Positions 15,632 through 24,396 of a DNA stretch of 52,582 nt are shown here, piece by piece. Positions within the stretch are counted from its first letter, which is position 1; every line of letters starts with the position of its first letter. The notes below the pieces were generated by a model. The model was not told the DNA's origin, searched no databases, and saw only the letters and a program-made list of their open reading frames with translations. The stretch comes from Spirochaetales bacterium (GTDB lineage: Bacteria > Spirochaetota > Spirochaetia > Treponematales > Treponemataceae), in contig JAUNWH010000016.1 in NCBI GenBank assembly GCA_030540405.1, forward strand, positions 1 through 52,582, written 5' to 3'. A program made the position numbers and the translations under genes.

Positions 15632-16576
15632 ATGAAAAAGAAAGAACGCGCGGCGAACAATAGGACATTGACGCTTGAACCGCAGGAAATTGAAGGTTTG
15701 AGAAACCGGCTGCTTACGGAGAAAAATATTTCCTCGGAAACTGATATTGTGAATCGCACACTGAACGGCGACATTCTTAAAATGCTTGAGTTTGTGCCGG
15801 ACAGCTTTGCCGACCTGATTATCATTGATCCGCCGTACAATCTTTCAAAAAATTTTAATGGAATGAAGTTCGCCTCGCGTTCGCAGGAAAATTATGACGA
15901 ATATCTGGCGACCTGGTTTCCGCTGGTGTGCAGAAAACTGAAATCCGGCGGCTCGCTTTATATGTGCGGCGACTGGAAATGCACTTCATCGCTCCAGCGT
16001 GCGATAGAAAAGGAGCTTGCCGTTCTGAACCGGATTACCTGGCAGCGCGAAAAAGGCCGCGGTGCAAAATCCAACTGGAAAAACGGGATGGAAGACATCT
16101 GGTTTGCCGTGAAAAATCCGGACAACTATTATTTTGATGTTGAGGCCGTAAAGATGAAGCGCAAAGTTCTGGCGCCGTACAAAGCTGACGGAAAGCCGAA
16201 GGACTGGAATGAGGAGACGGACGGAAAATTCCGCATCACATGTCCTTCCAATTTTTGGGATGACATTTCCGTTCCGTTCTGGTCAATGCCCGAAAACACC
16301 GACCATCCGACGCAAAAACCTGAGAAACTTTACGCAAAGCTGATTCTGGCAAGCTCACGCCCCGGCGATATTGTTTTTGACCCGTTTTTGGGAAGCGGAA
16401 CCGCAAGCGTTGTTGCGAAAAAGCTCGGCCGGCGATTCTGCGGAATCGAGCAGAACGAGGAATACTGCCTTTGGGCGGAAAAACGCCTTGCCCTCGCGGA
16501 AACCGACAAGTCAATTCAAGGATACAGAGACGGTGTCTTCTGGGAAAGGAATTCGGGAATGTGGCAGGGAAAGTAG
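15632..16576 (+). CDS. Site-specific DNA methyltransferase, beta class (N6-adenine or N4-cytosine)
   Basis: A 314-residue enzyme with the motif order of the beta class: catalytic DPPYN (66-70) comes before the AdoMet loop DPFLGSGT (250-257), with HPTQKP (225-230) between them. DPPY usually signals N6-adenine methylation. A short basic N-terminal extension precedes the domain. The target-recognition segment lies at about 140-215. No cognate restriction gene abuts it on the same strand, but a convergent DUF2130 protein with a nuclease-like core lies 320 bp downstream. It is preceded by a periodic palindrome array. The recognition sequence cannot be read. Confidence 0.9.
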   Translation: MKKKERAANNRTLTLEPQEIEGLRNRLLTEKNISSETDIVNRTLNGDILKMLEFVPDSFADLIIIDPPYNLSKNFNGMKFASRSQENYDEYLATWFPLVCRKLKSGGSLYMCGDWKCTSSLQRAIEKELAVLNRITWQREKGRGAKSNWKNGMEDIWFAVKNPDNYYFDVEAVKMKRKVLAPYKADGKPKDWNEETDGKFRITCPSNFWDDISVPFWSMPENTDHPTQKPEKLYAKLILASSRPGDIVFDPFLGSGTASVVAKKLGRRFCGIEQNEEYCLWAEKRLALAETDKSIQGYRDGVFWERNSGMWQGK

Positions 16577-16666
16577 GATTGCCCAGCTAGACATATTGCA
16601 ACTTCCGTGTCCCGCCCCTGTCATCCTCCGGCTCGCTCAAAATGTCATTGCCGTACTCGCCTCCGC

Positions 16667-16732
16667 GTCATTGTCGCGCTTGACGCGACAATCTCATGCA
16701 ACAGATCTTCGGGTCAAGCCCGAAGATGACAT
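16667..16732. repeat. GTCATT...AATCT hairpin repeat pair
   Basis: A unit with stem TGTCGCG-cttga-CGCGACA (16667-16694) is followed by an inverted unit with stem ATCTTCGGG-tcaag-CCCGAAGAT (16705-16732). This repeat family recurs across the window. It occupies the 16,577-16,896 gap, where I see no gene. Confidence 0.7.
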
Positions 16733-16896
16733 AGAAACAAAGTGCGGAAATGACAAAGGAATCAAGCTAGATAATGGCAAAATGTCAAATCCGAAAATGA
16801 CAAATATCACACTGATTCATCGTCATTCCTGTGCAGCGACACAGGAATCTATTTCATGGAATTATCCTGTGAACTTGAATAATGGCAAGTTTTCCG

Positions 16897-18258
16897 TCAT
16901 TCCCCTTTCAGCTCGTCAAACTTCTGCTTCATTGTGGGATTGTTCCTTACAAGCTTTTTCACGGTCAGATCCTCAAGCTTATTATTTGCAAGGCGGTAGT
17001 TGTTCTCGGAGCTAAGCAAATCCTCCTTCATCTTCTGCAAATTTGAAATCGCCTTGTCAATCTGCTCAACCGCGCTCATGAATTTTCGGCTTGCAAGATC
17101 GTAGTTTCGGCTGAATCCGTCCTTAAAGCGGTTCAAGTCCTCCTCAAAATGCGTAATGTCCATGTTCTGCTCCTGAATCCGCCTAAGCTCGCGCTTGGAC
17201 TCAAGAGTGTTCATGGCAGCGTTCCGCAAAAAAGTAATCACCGGAATAAAAAACTGCGGGCGAATCACGTACATCTTCGGATACTTGTATGAAACATCCA
17301 CAATTCCAGTATTGTAATAGTCATTGTCGCTTTCAAGCATGGAAACCAAAACCGCATACTCGCAGCCTTTCTCGTTTCTGTCCTTGTCCAGCTCCTTTAA
17401 GAAATCCTCGTTCTTGTGCTTGGTCGCCGTTTCGTCAGCCTGATTTTTCATCTCGAACATAATTGAAATGAATTCCACGCCGTCGCTGCTTGATTCCCTG
17501 AAAATAAAGTCGCCCTTGCTGCCTGAAGCGCGCGAAACCTTGTTGTCCTTCTCAAAATAGGAATTCTGAAAACCCAAAGCGCGGCTCTTGTTGAACTCCG
17601 TAAGGCAGAACTGCTCCAAATCCTCGCCGATTCTCTTAGTCGATTCCTTCGCCTTGAAGTCCTTATAGAACGCAATTTCCTCGTCCTTCGCCTTGAGCTG
17701 CGCCGAAAACTGCTCCTTAATAGAAGAAACTTCGCTTTTTGACTTGTTCTCAAGCACTGCAAGGTCGCTTTTAAGCTGAATTATTTCCTTTTCCTTGTCC
17801 TGAACTGCGGATTTCACAGCAATCTCGGAGTCTTTTTTGCCTGAATCGATCTTTTCTTTTAAAATTGCAATTTCCTGCTCCTTCGAGGCAAGAGCAACTT
17901 TCATCTCCGACTGCGACTTTTCTTTTGCCGCACCAAGCTCCGCAGAAATTTTTACAATCTGCTGATTTTTTTCCGCCAAAGCTATCTGCAAGTCCGACTT
18001 CGACTTCTGCTTTTCCGCCTCAAATTCCGCCGCCAGTTTTGAAAGCCTTGACTCCAAAGCTGCAATTTCCTTTTCTGCCTCGTTCTGCGCCTTAGAAACT
18101 GCAAGTTGAACAGCCGATTCCTTTTCCCGGCTCAAGGATGCCGCACGCTTTTCAAGCTCCTTTTCAAACTGCTCGTTTCGCACATCGTTTGCAATCGAAT
18201 CATAAACATTCTGCTCCAGCGCAATCAGCTGCCCGCAGTTAGGACACTTTATATTCAT
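16897..18258 (-). CDS. DUF2130 protein, coiled coil with nuclease-like core
   Basis: A 453-residue protein. The N-terminus CPNCGQ is half of a zinc-ribbon-like start. Residues about 30-200 form a long charged coiled coil. The C-terminal DUF2130 domain includes G-D250-F and F-E269-M-K271, the D...ExK pattern of PD-(D/E)XK nucleases. The stretch [40 protein letters not shown] is a strong DUF2130 signature. The biochemical role is unestablished; the D/ExK residues suggest DNA cleavage or binding. It is convergent with the DNA methyltransferase, an arrangement that could be a functional pair but may be chance. Confidence 0.8.
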   Translation of the reverse strand: MNIKCPNCGQLIALEQNVYDSIANDVRNEQFEKELEKRAASLSREKESAVQLAVSKAQNEAEKEIAALESRLSKLAAEFEAEKQKSKSDLQIALAEKNQQIVKISAELGAAKEKSQSEMKVALASKEQEIAILKEKIDSGKKDSEIAVKSAVQDKEKEIIQLKSDLAVLENKSKSEVSSIKEQFSAQLKAKDEEIAFYKDFKAKESTKRIGEDLEQFCLTEFNKSRALGFQNSYFEKDNKVSRASGSKGDFIFRESSSDGVEFISIMFEMKNQADETATKHKNEDFLKELDKDRNEKGCEYAVLVSMLESDNDYYNTGIVDVSYKYPKMYVIRPQFFIPVITFLRNAAMNTLESKRELRRIQEQNMDITHFEEDLNRFKDGFSRNYDLASRKFMSAVEQIDKAISNLQKMKEDLLSSENNYRLANNKLEDLTVKKLVRNNPTMKQKFDELKGE

Positions 18259-18278
18259 TTTTTTGCTCCATAAATTTA

Positions 18279-18674
18279 TTAAGCCCAGTTTTCAACTTGA
18301 ATTCCGTTAAGCCTAGAAAAATGCTTCACATTATTTGTAACAAGAACCGCATTTCTTTCTATAGAGAATGAACCTATCAGAATATCGTCATCTTCTATCA
18401 TAAGACCTTTTTTTTTCAGCCCAGCGTATTGCCTTGCAGCTTCCATAAAAGTATTCTTGTCCATATATTCAATTCCGCATTTGTCAGCAAACGCTTCAAA
18501 TTCTAATTTTTGTTTTTTAGCATCCGAATACTCAAAACCTCTTAAAACCTCATAATAAACTAAATCCGCAATTCTGACAGTCCCATAAAAACAGGCATTC
18601 TTAAACGCCGCCAAAACTTTTGAGTTTCCGTTAAAAAGATCGATAATTACATTTGTATCAAGAAAATAAATCAT
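18279..18674 (-). CDS. VapC-type PIN-domain ribonuclease toxin
   Basis: A 131-residue PIN domain. The first acidic residue is in [10 protein letters not shown], further acidic residues are at E43-type VYYEVLRGF and [13 protein letters not shown], and [19 protein letters not shown] closes the active site. All expected metal ligands appear present. VapC toxins cleave tRNA or rRNA when not bound by their antitoxin. The ATG overlaps the antitoxin stop (ATGA), showing a coupled pair. Confidence 0.92.
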   Translation of the reverse strand: MIYFLDTNVIIDLFNGNSKVLAAFKNACFYGTVRIADLVYYEVLRGFEYSDAKKQKLEFEAFADKCGIEYMDKNTFMEAARQYAGLKKKGLMIEDDDILIGSFSIERNAVLVTNNVKHFSRLNGIQVENWA

Positions 18675-18883
18675 GAGCCTTCCCGAAATTTAAGTCCACA
18701 GCATGAGCGCAGACTTTCCGCTTCGGAATCAGAAATTGTTCCGAAAATCTTATCCACAAACGAAAAATCAAATTTTTTCCCAGAACGGTAAATGCCGTCC
18801 ATTTTTTCAATGTAAACCGAAACATCATCAAGCGCAGATTCCGGCAAGTCTCTAATCTTTCTTTCCAAAACTTCATAAGACAC
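18671..18883 (-). CDS. VapB-like antitoxin (GTG start)
   Basis: A 70-residue protein (VSYEVLERKIRDLPESALDD...). The sequence LERKIRDLPESALDDVSVYIEKM is a short helical antitoxin of the kind paired with PIN toxins, often called DUF2281/AbrB-less VapB. The start is GTG at 18,881-18,883 with TTGGAGG immediately upstream; longer frames begin before that site and are rejected. It precedes the toxin gene with a 4-bp overlap. Confidence 0.75.
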   Translation of the reverse strand: MSYEVLERKIRDLPESALDDVSVYIEKMDGIYRSGKKFDFSFVDKIFGTISDSEAESLRSCCGLKFREGS

Positions 18884-19025
18884 ACTGCACCTCCAAAAAG
18901 CACAAGTCATTCAAGCCGCGCACATATAATATATACCATTTTTTGCAAAAATTACGCTGAAATTCCGTTTTTTTAAGAAAATCCGCATTTTTTTCACAAA
19001 TTTCGCCAAAATTCGCCCGAACCTC

Positions 19026-19052
19026 TTGACAAATTTCGGAGGGGGGTAGAAT
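19026..19052 (+). promoter_or_regulatory. Lipoprotein promoter with a G6 run in the spacer
   Basis: TTGACA (19026-19031) and TAGAAT (19047-19052) are separated by 15 bp that end in GGGGGG. Two more G would give the optimal 17 bp, so tract length could tune the promoter. Confidence 0.5.
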
Positions 19053-19105
19053 CAAGGCGGTGAGATGCCACCAATTTTTATATCAACTTTATACAGGGGT
19101 AACAA

Positions 19106-19595
19106 ATGAAAAAACTTTTGGCGGGACTTTTCGCTTTGATGGCGCTTGGGCTTGTTCTTTCAGACTGCAAAAAAGACGATGACGACGACACAGGAGAAGA
19201 AAAAAAGGAAGAGGAAGTTTTCACAGAACTTGCGGAAGCAGACTTTGACAACACTGAAGAATGGTTCTTTGGCAGCTGGCACGGAGAAATGGAAGAATTC
19301 GACTTTGACTGCTCGGATTCTTTTGTTAAATCACAAAAAAAAGACAAAGGATGAATTAAAAACTGAAACTAAAGAACAGTTACAACAATTGAACATACTC
19401 GGCGACATGGAAATCACGGAAGACAATTTCAAATATTACAACAAAACGATATCTGAGTTATTCTCTTCAGGTGCCGCAAAAGAATACGTAAATAAAGACA
19501 AAACAAAACTACGCATAATAATGGAAGTAAATGCGACTCAAAACGACGATAGTTGGGTAAAGTACAAAGCAACTACTTTGTGCACAAAAAAGTAA
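19106..19595 (+). pseudogene. Small lipoprotein gene, frameshifted at an A8 tract
   Basis: The start MKKLLAGLFALMALGLVLSD with CKK is a lipoprotein signal peptide (Cys 21) followed by an Asp/Glu-rich linker. The frame stops at 19,354 after about 82 residues. The next frame continues without a break as ...KTKDELKTETKEQLQQLNIL to a stop at 19,595 with similar composition, so they are one gene. The switch point is eight A at 19,335-19,342; seven or ten would join the halves into a protein of about 162 residues. It may be a phase-variable gene in the OFF state, a mutation, or a sequencing error. SD-like AGGGG lies upstream of the ATG. Likely anchored in the outer or inner membrane; function unknown. 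Confidence 0.65.
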
Positions 19596-19770
19596 ATTTT
19601 TAGTTCGCTTTTAACAAAACAATCTGCCGCAGAACTGGCATTTTCAGCTCCCCGCGGATTTTTTTATGCGTTGACATGCTTTCCGTTGCCCAGCGTAACA
19701 TTTTGTCATTACCAGGCTTTTTTATGTCATTCCTCGTACAACATTTTGTCATTTCTCTGCGTAATGTTCT

Positions 19771-19837
19771 GTCATTCCCTTGCTTGACAAGGGAATCTCT
19801 ATACACGAAAGATTGCCGCGTCAAGCGCGGCAATGAC
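19771..19837. repeat. GTCATT...AATCT hairpin repeat pair
   Basis: Stem ATTCCCTTG-cttga-CAAGGGAAT (19774-19796 region) is followed by the inverted unit ATTGCCGCG-tcaag-CGCGGCAAT (19812-19834 region). Confidence 0.7.
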
Positions 19838-19860
19838 AGAGAGACAAAATCAAGGACAGT

Positions 19861-19997
19861 CTGTATAAGCTATACAGTTTTCTTGTGACGACGCTACAGT
19901 TTGGTTGTGCTTATTGTACAGTTTGTCTGTATAACAACTACAGCCAAACTGTACAGCGTATTTTTAAAGTCTGTGACTGTTATACAGTTTGACTGTA
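19861..19997. repeat. Array 3: TACAG-N5-CTGTA palindromes at exact 22-bp spacing
   Basis: 15-base units start at 19,873, 19,895, 19,917, 19,939 and 19,983, all multiples of 22 bp apart, with a degenerate unit at 19,961. Examples: TACAGTTTGTCTGTA, TACAGCCAAACTGTA and TACAGTTTGACTGTA. CTGTATA-agc-TATACAG (19,861-19,877) leads the array. It precedes the serine-recombinase gene; the rest of the 19,596-20,110 gap is repeat sequence. Confidence 0.8.
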
Positions 19998-20110
19998 GCG
20001 TCGATTTTGCATTATAGCTTTCGTAAGTACAGACAATATCAGTTTTTCAAACCCGATTATGTCATTGCCTTCTATTTCCCTTTCCGCCGCAAATTTATTA
20101 TCTTATCATT

Positions 20111-20698
20111 ATGATTTACGGTTACATTCGGGTCAGCACGGACAAACAGACGGTTGAGAATCAGCGGTTCGAGATTCTGCGCTTCTGTAAAAAGAATTCG
20201 CTTGAGGTGGGAGCCTGGATTGAGGAGACAATCAGCGGAACGCTTACGCCGGACAAACGCGAGCTGGGCAGGCTTCTTTCGCACATCCGGAAGGACGACC
20301 TGATTATATGCAGCGAGCTTTCGCGCCTTGGCAGAAGCCTTTTTATGATTATGTCGATTCTGAACCTGATTATGGAAAAAGGCGCGCGGATCTGGACGAT
20401 AAAGGACAATTACCGCCTCGGAGACGACATCCAGTCCAAGGTTCTTGCGTTCGCGTTCGGACTCAGCGCGGAAATAGAGCGCAACCTGATTTCGCAGCGC
20501 ACAAAGGAAGCCCTCGCGCTCAAAAGGGCGCAGAACGTGCATCTCGGCCGCCCCAAGGGAAGGCAAAACAACGAGCACCTTTTGGACGGCGCGGAATTCC
20601 AGATAAAGACAATGCACCGCTGGGGCATGAGCATAAACCGAATCGCGCATTTTGTAGGAGTTTCCCGCAACACAATAAGAAGATGCCTGAGGGCATAA
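20111..20698 (+). CDS. Serine recombinase (invertase/resolvase, Pin-like)
   Basis: A 195-residue protein. The N-terminal resolvase domain has YIRVSTDKQ with the nucleophile Ser9, CSELSRLGRSLF with the catalytic Arg pair, and the long E helix FAFGLSAEIERNLISQRTKEAL. A C-terminal HTH (WGMSINRIAHFVGVSRNTIRRCL) binds DNA. It should cut and rejoin DNA at two short sites, either inverting or deleting the segment between. There is no ribosome-binding site before the ATG; a TATTAT -10-like element ends nine bases upstream, so the mRNA may be leaderless. It is preceded by palindrome array 3 and followed by the second type I toxin-antitoxin copy. Confidence 0.92.
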   Translation: MIYGYIRVSTDKQTVENQRFEILRFCKKNSLEVGAWIEETISGTLTPDKRELGRLLSHIRKDDLIICSELSRLGRSLFMIMSILNLIMEKGARIWTIKDNYRLGDDIQSKVLAFAFGLSAEIERNLISQRTKEALALKRAQNVHLGRPKGRQNNEHLLDGAEFQIKTMHRWGMSINRIAHFVGVSRNTIRRCLRA

Positions 20699-20738
20699 AC
20701 CCGGTCAGAAATCTTTTTCAGTATGAAAGAAATTTTTT

Positions 20739-21177
20739 CAAACTTTACATATATACAGTAGTAATAAAATATGTTATAATAATTTTACTGGAAGTGCCTG
20801 ATTTCTAAGGCGGCGTCTCCCGAACTCAAACCAGCTTGCTGGAATCTGAAAATCGGGAGGACTTGCGTATACGTCTGGTCAAGGCACGTTCGCTTTCGCT
20901 CACTTAAAGCCTTGACTCAGCCGTTTTACGGATTTATAAAATCATAAATCCGTAATGACTTATGACATAATCGCACGAGTTTTAGAATAAAACTCGGTAA
21001 GCAAACGTTAGTTTGCGACGCCCTTTCTTACCCAAAAAATAAGAAGAGTTAAAAAGTAAAGCCGCCCATTCGTTTGACCACACTGGACGGCTTTTTAAGT
21101 TAAACAGTGGAGACGACCGACAGAAATCGGGCATTTCCTTTCTTTCAATATACTACAGAAAAACGCTTTCGTCAAAC
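20739..21177 (+). other. Degenerate second copy of the type I toxin-antitoxin element
   Basis: It matches copy 1 (10,220-10,562) at the toxin promoter (TATACA 20,752, TATAAT 20,775), the SD/anti-SD stem (20,817-20,823 with 20,853-20,859), the toxin C-terminus codons, the terminator (21,058-21,095) and the antisense promoter (TTGACG 21,170-21,175, TATATT 21,147-21,152). The toxin frame is broken: an ATG at 20,955 gives only MTYDIIARVLE before a stop, and about 130 bases of hairpin sequence separate the parts. The antisense RNA may still be made. The 20,699-21,221 gap contains nothing else recognised. Confidence 0.7.
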
Positions 21178-21221
21178 ACTTCTGTCATTCTCTGTCATTC
21201 CCCAGCCACTCCGCCGCATTT

Positions 21222-22187
21222 CTACATTTCCATTTCCACTCTTTCCACCAGTTCGTCTCCCCAGGCTTCTTTCAGCATTTGCATTGCTTCAGGAACAAGT
21301 TCAGGGAGGGCTAGGGTTTTGATTTGGGTGATGTTGCTTTTTACGTAGTTTTCGGCGGTGCGGCCGATTGCGTAGAGCTGCTCATCAGTGAGTGGAGGCG
21401 CGCTGTTTTGTGTCTGTTCGTCGATGTAAAGGAAGATGTTTGTAAAGACGCTGGCTGCCGAGCAGATTTGGCGGCACTGTTCAAGTGTGGTGATTTTTCT
21501 TGCGGAAGACATTCCGGAATTTCGGCGGTAACCGTAGATCGGGCGACTTGTCGCAAAGAAACTCTGCGCCGTCTGCGTGATGAAGAACCAGATCAGAAAA
21601 TCCTCCGCCATGTTGCAGTATGTGTAGGGAATTTTTTCCATTGCGCGGCGGAACACGTCTGTTCTTATGAGTTTTGCCCACAGGAACGATGTGTATTTTT
21701 TTTGAATCAGCCAGGCGGAAAAAAGCTCGCTTCCGGGAATGAATCCGTCATGGAGCGGAAATTTGCGGCTGTCCTTTGCTTCCGGAAAAATGTCGAAGCC
21801 GCCCGCCACAATGTCCGTGCCGTGCTGTTCCTGCAGCGTCCACAGGGCGGAAATTGCGCCGGGCTTCAGAATATCGTCGCTGTCAAGCATAAGGATGAAA
21901 GCTCCGTGCGCGGCGTTAATCAGCGTGCGCCTGCATTCCACAAGTCCGCGGTTTTCGGAATGTTCAATACAGGACACCTTGAGGCAGCCTGATTTTTTGT
22001 GCCTTTTGCGCGCCCGTTTTACGATTTGGCGGCAAGTGCGTCCGCTTGTGTCTGAACCGGGGCTTGAGTCGTTTACAACCACAACTTCAAAGCCCGCAAA
22101 GTCCTGCGCAAAGACGGACTCAAGGCACTCGTCAAGATACTGCTCCGAATTCCACACGGGAATGCACACGCTGACCAACGGCTTCAT
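21222..22187 (-). CDS. Glycosyltransferase family 2
   Basis: A 321-residue GT-A enzyme. VSVCIPVWNSEQYLDECLESVFAQDFAGFEVVVVNDSSPGSD is the standard nucleotide-binding start, and LMLDSDDILKPG (DSDD 102-105) is the metal-binding motif. CNMAEDFLIWFFI contains the ED pair that often holds the catalytic base. Probably transfers a sugar to a surface glycan. It follows the phase-variable lipoprotein gene on the same strand with a three-base gap, so the two are likely co-transcribed. Acceptor and donor are unknown. Confidence 0.88.
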   Translation of the reverse strand: MKPLVSVCIPVWNSEQYLDECLESVFAQDFAGFEVVVVNDSSPGSDTSGRTCRQIVKRARKRHKKSGCLKVSCIEHSENRGLVECRRTLINAAHGAFILMLDSDDILKPGAISALWTLQEQHGTDIVAGGFDIFPEAKDSRKFPLHDGFIPGSELFSAWLIQKKYTSFLWAKLIRTDVFRRAMEKIPYTYCNMAEDFLIWFFITQTAQSFFATSRPIYGYRRNSGMSSARKITTLEQCRQICSAASVFTNIFLYIDEQTQNSAPPLTDEQLYAIGRTAENYVKSNITQIKTLALPELVPEAMQMLKEAWGDELVERVEMEM

Positions 22188-22190
22188 TGT

Positions 22191-23610
22191 TTACTCGAAT
22201 TGAACATTGTTAGAATCGCTGGAAACAGTCAGTCCATCTTTATCATTATATCCGCCGTAGCTGAATGACTTTCCGTGAACTGCCGTAACGCTCTTGATTT
22301 TTCCGTTCAAGTCCATTGTAACGGCACGTGCAGGATTATAAGCATTACTACCACTAATTAGCGCAACACCGTTCTCTGCAATCACAAGCTCGTCCGGCTT
22401 TATTGCAACAATTTTCTGCGGATTGTTGAATTCAAGGTTGGAATTTATCTTTTCAATAGACCAGTAAGGATAATAAATCCATGATCCGTCACCGCTTTTA
22501 AAAATCAAATCATTTCCTGAATAAAAACCTGCAACGCCGTTTGTTCCGAATGTTGTGTCCACGGAAAGTTCGCCTGAATAGTCAATGCGGAGCACTCCGC
22601 CAGCTGGTGAATAAATTCCGTAGGGATAATTAGCACCAACAGCAAGGTCTTTATATTCAAGGCAGCTGGCAAAAAGCGCGTAAAGTTTTCCGCCAATTAC
22701 GGTCATGTCGGTAATCTTGTACTGAATTTCCACTTCGGTTGGAGCATTCAAGCCATCGTCCAGGGCCCCAGTTCTCTTCAATGTCGTGGTGAAAGGGGCT
22801 TCTGAACCACGGCTAAGGACTTCACCACCCGTTATTTCATCATTGAATTCTAAGCCTGAATCAAACATTGCAGAAAAATTACTGTAAAATCCCAAAGAAC
22901 AAATGCTCATATTGGAACCTCTGCCGCTTGCTATAAAAAAGGAGCTGTCTTTTTTGCTTCCGGCAATTGCAGTAATATCACCACTTAACATAACATAGAT
23001 GCCATACACAACTGTAAAAGACTTTCCGCTTACAGTGTCCTTTACAAAAATCTTTTTGTCAGCCACATTGTCAGAATTGTAAAGCGCAAAAAGACATTTG
23101 CCCTCGTTGTCGTAGCTCACAAATGCGCCTTTTGCACCGGCAACCGCTTCTTTCACCAGAGTTTTTGTTCCGTCGGCAGCGTAAGACCAGAGCGCGTAAT
23201 CGCCGTCAACATAATAAATAACCGTGTCATCCTCGCCCCAGACGCCAGCAGCGCAGAACGCCACAGCATCCTCCGCAAACGGAGAACCAAGAGTGTCCCC
23301 GGCAGCAATCGACCTCTTAAGCTCAAGCTTGGCAGGAAGAGCCACGCCAAAGTCATCGGTCGCATAGTTCCACTTCTGGCTGTAGAAGAGGTAGGAGTTG
23401 GTGACACTAACCGGCGTATTAGAATCGTTATCTCCACTGCTGCCTCCAGTATTTCCGCCCGAAGAACCTCCACCGCCCACAGGATAAGAATCACTTTCGC
23501 TATCAGAGCCACCTCCAGACGAACCATCACTACAACCTATACCCCCCCCCGACAAATAATCCAATAACAAGGAGCATAGACAACTTCAATGCAAGTTTTT
23601 CAACTTTCAT
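22191..23610 (-). pseudogene. Phase-variable lipoprotein, out of frame at a G9 tract
   Basis: The ATG at 23,608-23,610 begins MKVEKLALKLSMLLVIGLFV, a lipoprotein signal peptide, and meets nine G at 23,542-23,550. With nine, the frame ends after a few codons. With eight, it continues as GGGIGC (lipobox, Cys acylated) into a Gly/Ser-rich linker and a 430-residue domain with repeated short beta segments, perhaps propeller-like (WSYAADGTKTLVKEAV, YIYYPYWSIEKIN types). A TTG at 23,570 opens the downstream frame but lacks a proper signal. Read as a switchable surface lipoprotein, OFF here. GGGGA precedes the ATG. A glycosyltransferase gene follows immediately. Function unknown. Confidence 0.75.
23542..23550 (-). 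repeat. Homopolymeric G9 tract in the lipoprotein signal peptide
   Basis: Nine C on the plus strand. G8 or G11 would fuse the signal peptide to the body of the lipoprotein; G9 and G10 do not. Confidence 0.8.
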
Positions 23611-23754
23611 AACAGTCCCCAAATGCCGCGTTTCGCAGACATTTTTAAATAGAATTTTTCAGGATAAAGCTTTAAATTTTTTTTACCTGATTATTATCCA
23701 TTATATAACAAATATCCAAAATAACCATGTTTCAACGAATTTTTTTGATAAAAT

Positions 23755-23783
23755 TTGCAAGTTTCTTCTATTTATTTTATAGT
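23755..23783 (+). promoter_or_regulatory. Leaderless-type promoter for the gene at 23,790
   Basis: TTGCAA (23755-23760), a 17-bp spacer and TATAGT (23778-23783). The ATG begins six bases beyond, and no ribosome-binding site is present. Confidence 0.5.
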
Positions 23784-23789
23784 TACGCT

Positions 23790-24218
23790 ATGGACGAAAT
23801 TGAAAAAAACAGGCTCGACCGGGCACTGGCACTTATACAGCAAATACTCCCACTTGTAGAATCGGCGGAAAAAAAATTCAAGAGCGCGCGCAACTGGGGA
23901 TTCATTGATATGTTCGGCGGCGGAACTTTCGTTGACCTTGTTAAGCACTACAAACTGAATACAGCTGCAGACATAATGAACCAGATAAGCTTTCTTTTAC
24001 AGCAGCTTCAAACTGAACTTAGGCAGGTTGTAATTCCCGTGGATTTTAAAATGAATACAATGACATTTGCAACATTCGCAGATTTTCTTTTCGACGGAAT
24101 CCTTGCAGACACCTATATGCAGTCCAAGATAATGAAAAGCCTGAATCAAGTGCGGGAACTAAAGAACCGCCTTGTTCTGCTAGAAAAAAATCTTTCCGAG
24201 CTAAAACAAAGAGGCTAA
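23790..24218 (+). CDS. Conserved hypothetical helical protein
   Basis: A 142-residue soluble protein, largely alpha-helical with heptad-like patterns at both ends. The central segment KSARNWGFIDMFGGGTFVDLVKHYKLNTAADIMNQI is the conserved core of a small uncharacterised family seen in Firmicutes and spirochaetes (ARNW...D-x-x-GGG). The ATG at 23,790 is preferred over one at 23,727 because it follows a good -10 and directly begins the charged helix; the extra residues upstream look like a translated promoter. It may be a cytosolic or membrane-associated oligomer. Function unknown. Confidence 0.6.
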   Translation: MDEIEKNRLDRALALIQQILPLVESAEKKFKSARNWGFIDMFGGGTFVDLVKHYKLNTAADIMNQISFLLQQLQTELRQVVIPVDFKMNTMTFATFADFLFDGILADTYMQSKIMKSLNQVRELKNRLVLLEKNLSELKQRG

Positions 24219-24300
24219 AAATTTCACTGTCATCACTTGTGTTTTTTTATTGCCATTGCATAGCGCAATCTTTTTGTCATTCTCCAGTATGACTTTTTCT

Positions 24301-24363
24301 GTCATTCCCGCACTTGATGCGGGAATACCTGCACATAGATTATCCGGTCAAGCCGGATAATGA
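24301..24363. repeat. GTCATT...AAT hairpin repeat pair
   Basis: Stem ATTCCCGCA-cttga-TGCGGGAAT (24304-24326) and the inverted unit ATTATCCGG-tcaag-CCGGATAAT (24338-24360). Confidence 0.7.
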
Positions 24364-24396
24364 CAAATAGTCAAGTACGACAATGAAAGATGGTCA

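Noticed and set aside
16371..17015. Long plus-strand reading frame across the methyltransferase 3' end
   Set aside because: It is a shadow of the real gene that then runs through hairpin repeats; no family features.
19600..19833. 77-residue frame on the minus strand
   Set aside because: It translates GTCATT-family repeats (repeated NDK/GND-type words); not a gene.
19861..19997. CRISPR array
   Set aside because: Units are 15 bp and vary, with 7-bp gaps; real arrays have longer identical repeats and longer unique spacers.
23570..23570. TTG start for the 22.2-23.6 kb lipoprotein
   Set aside because: No ribosome-binding site and only half a signal peptide; ATG 23,610 with G8 fits better.
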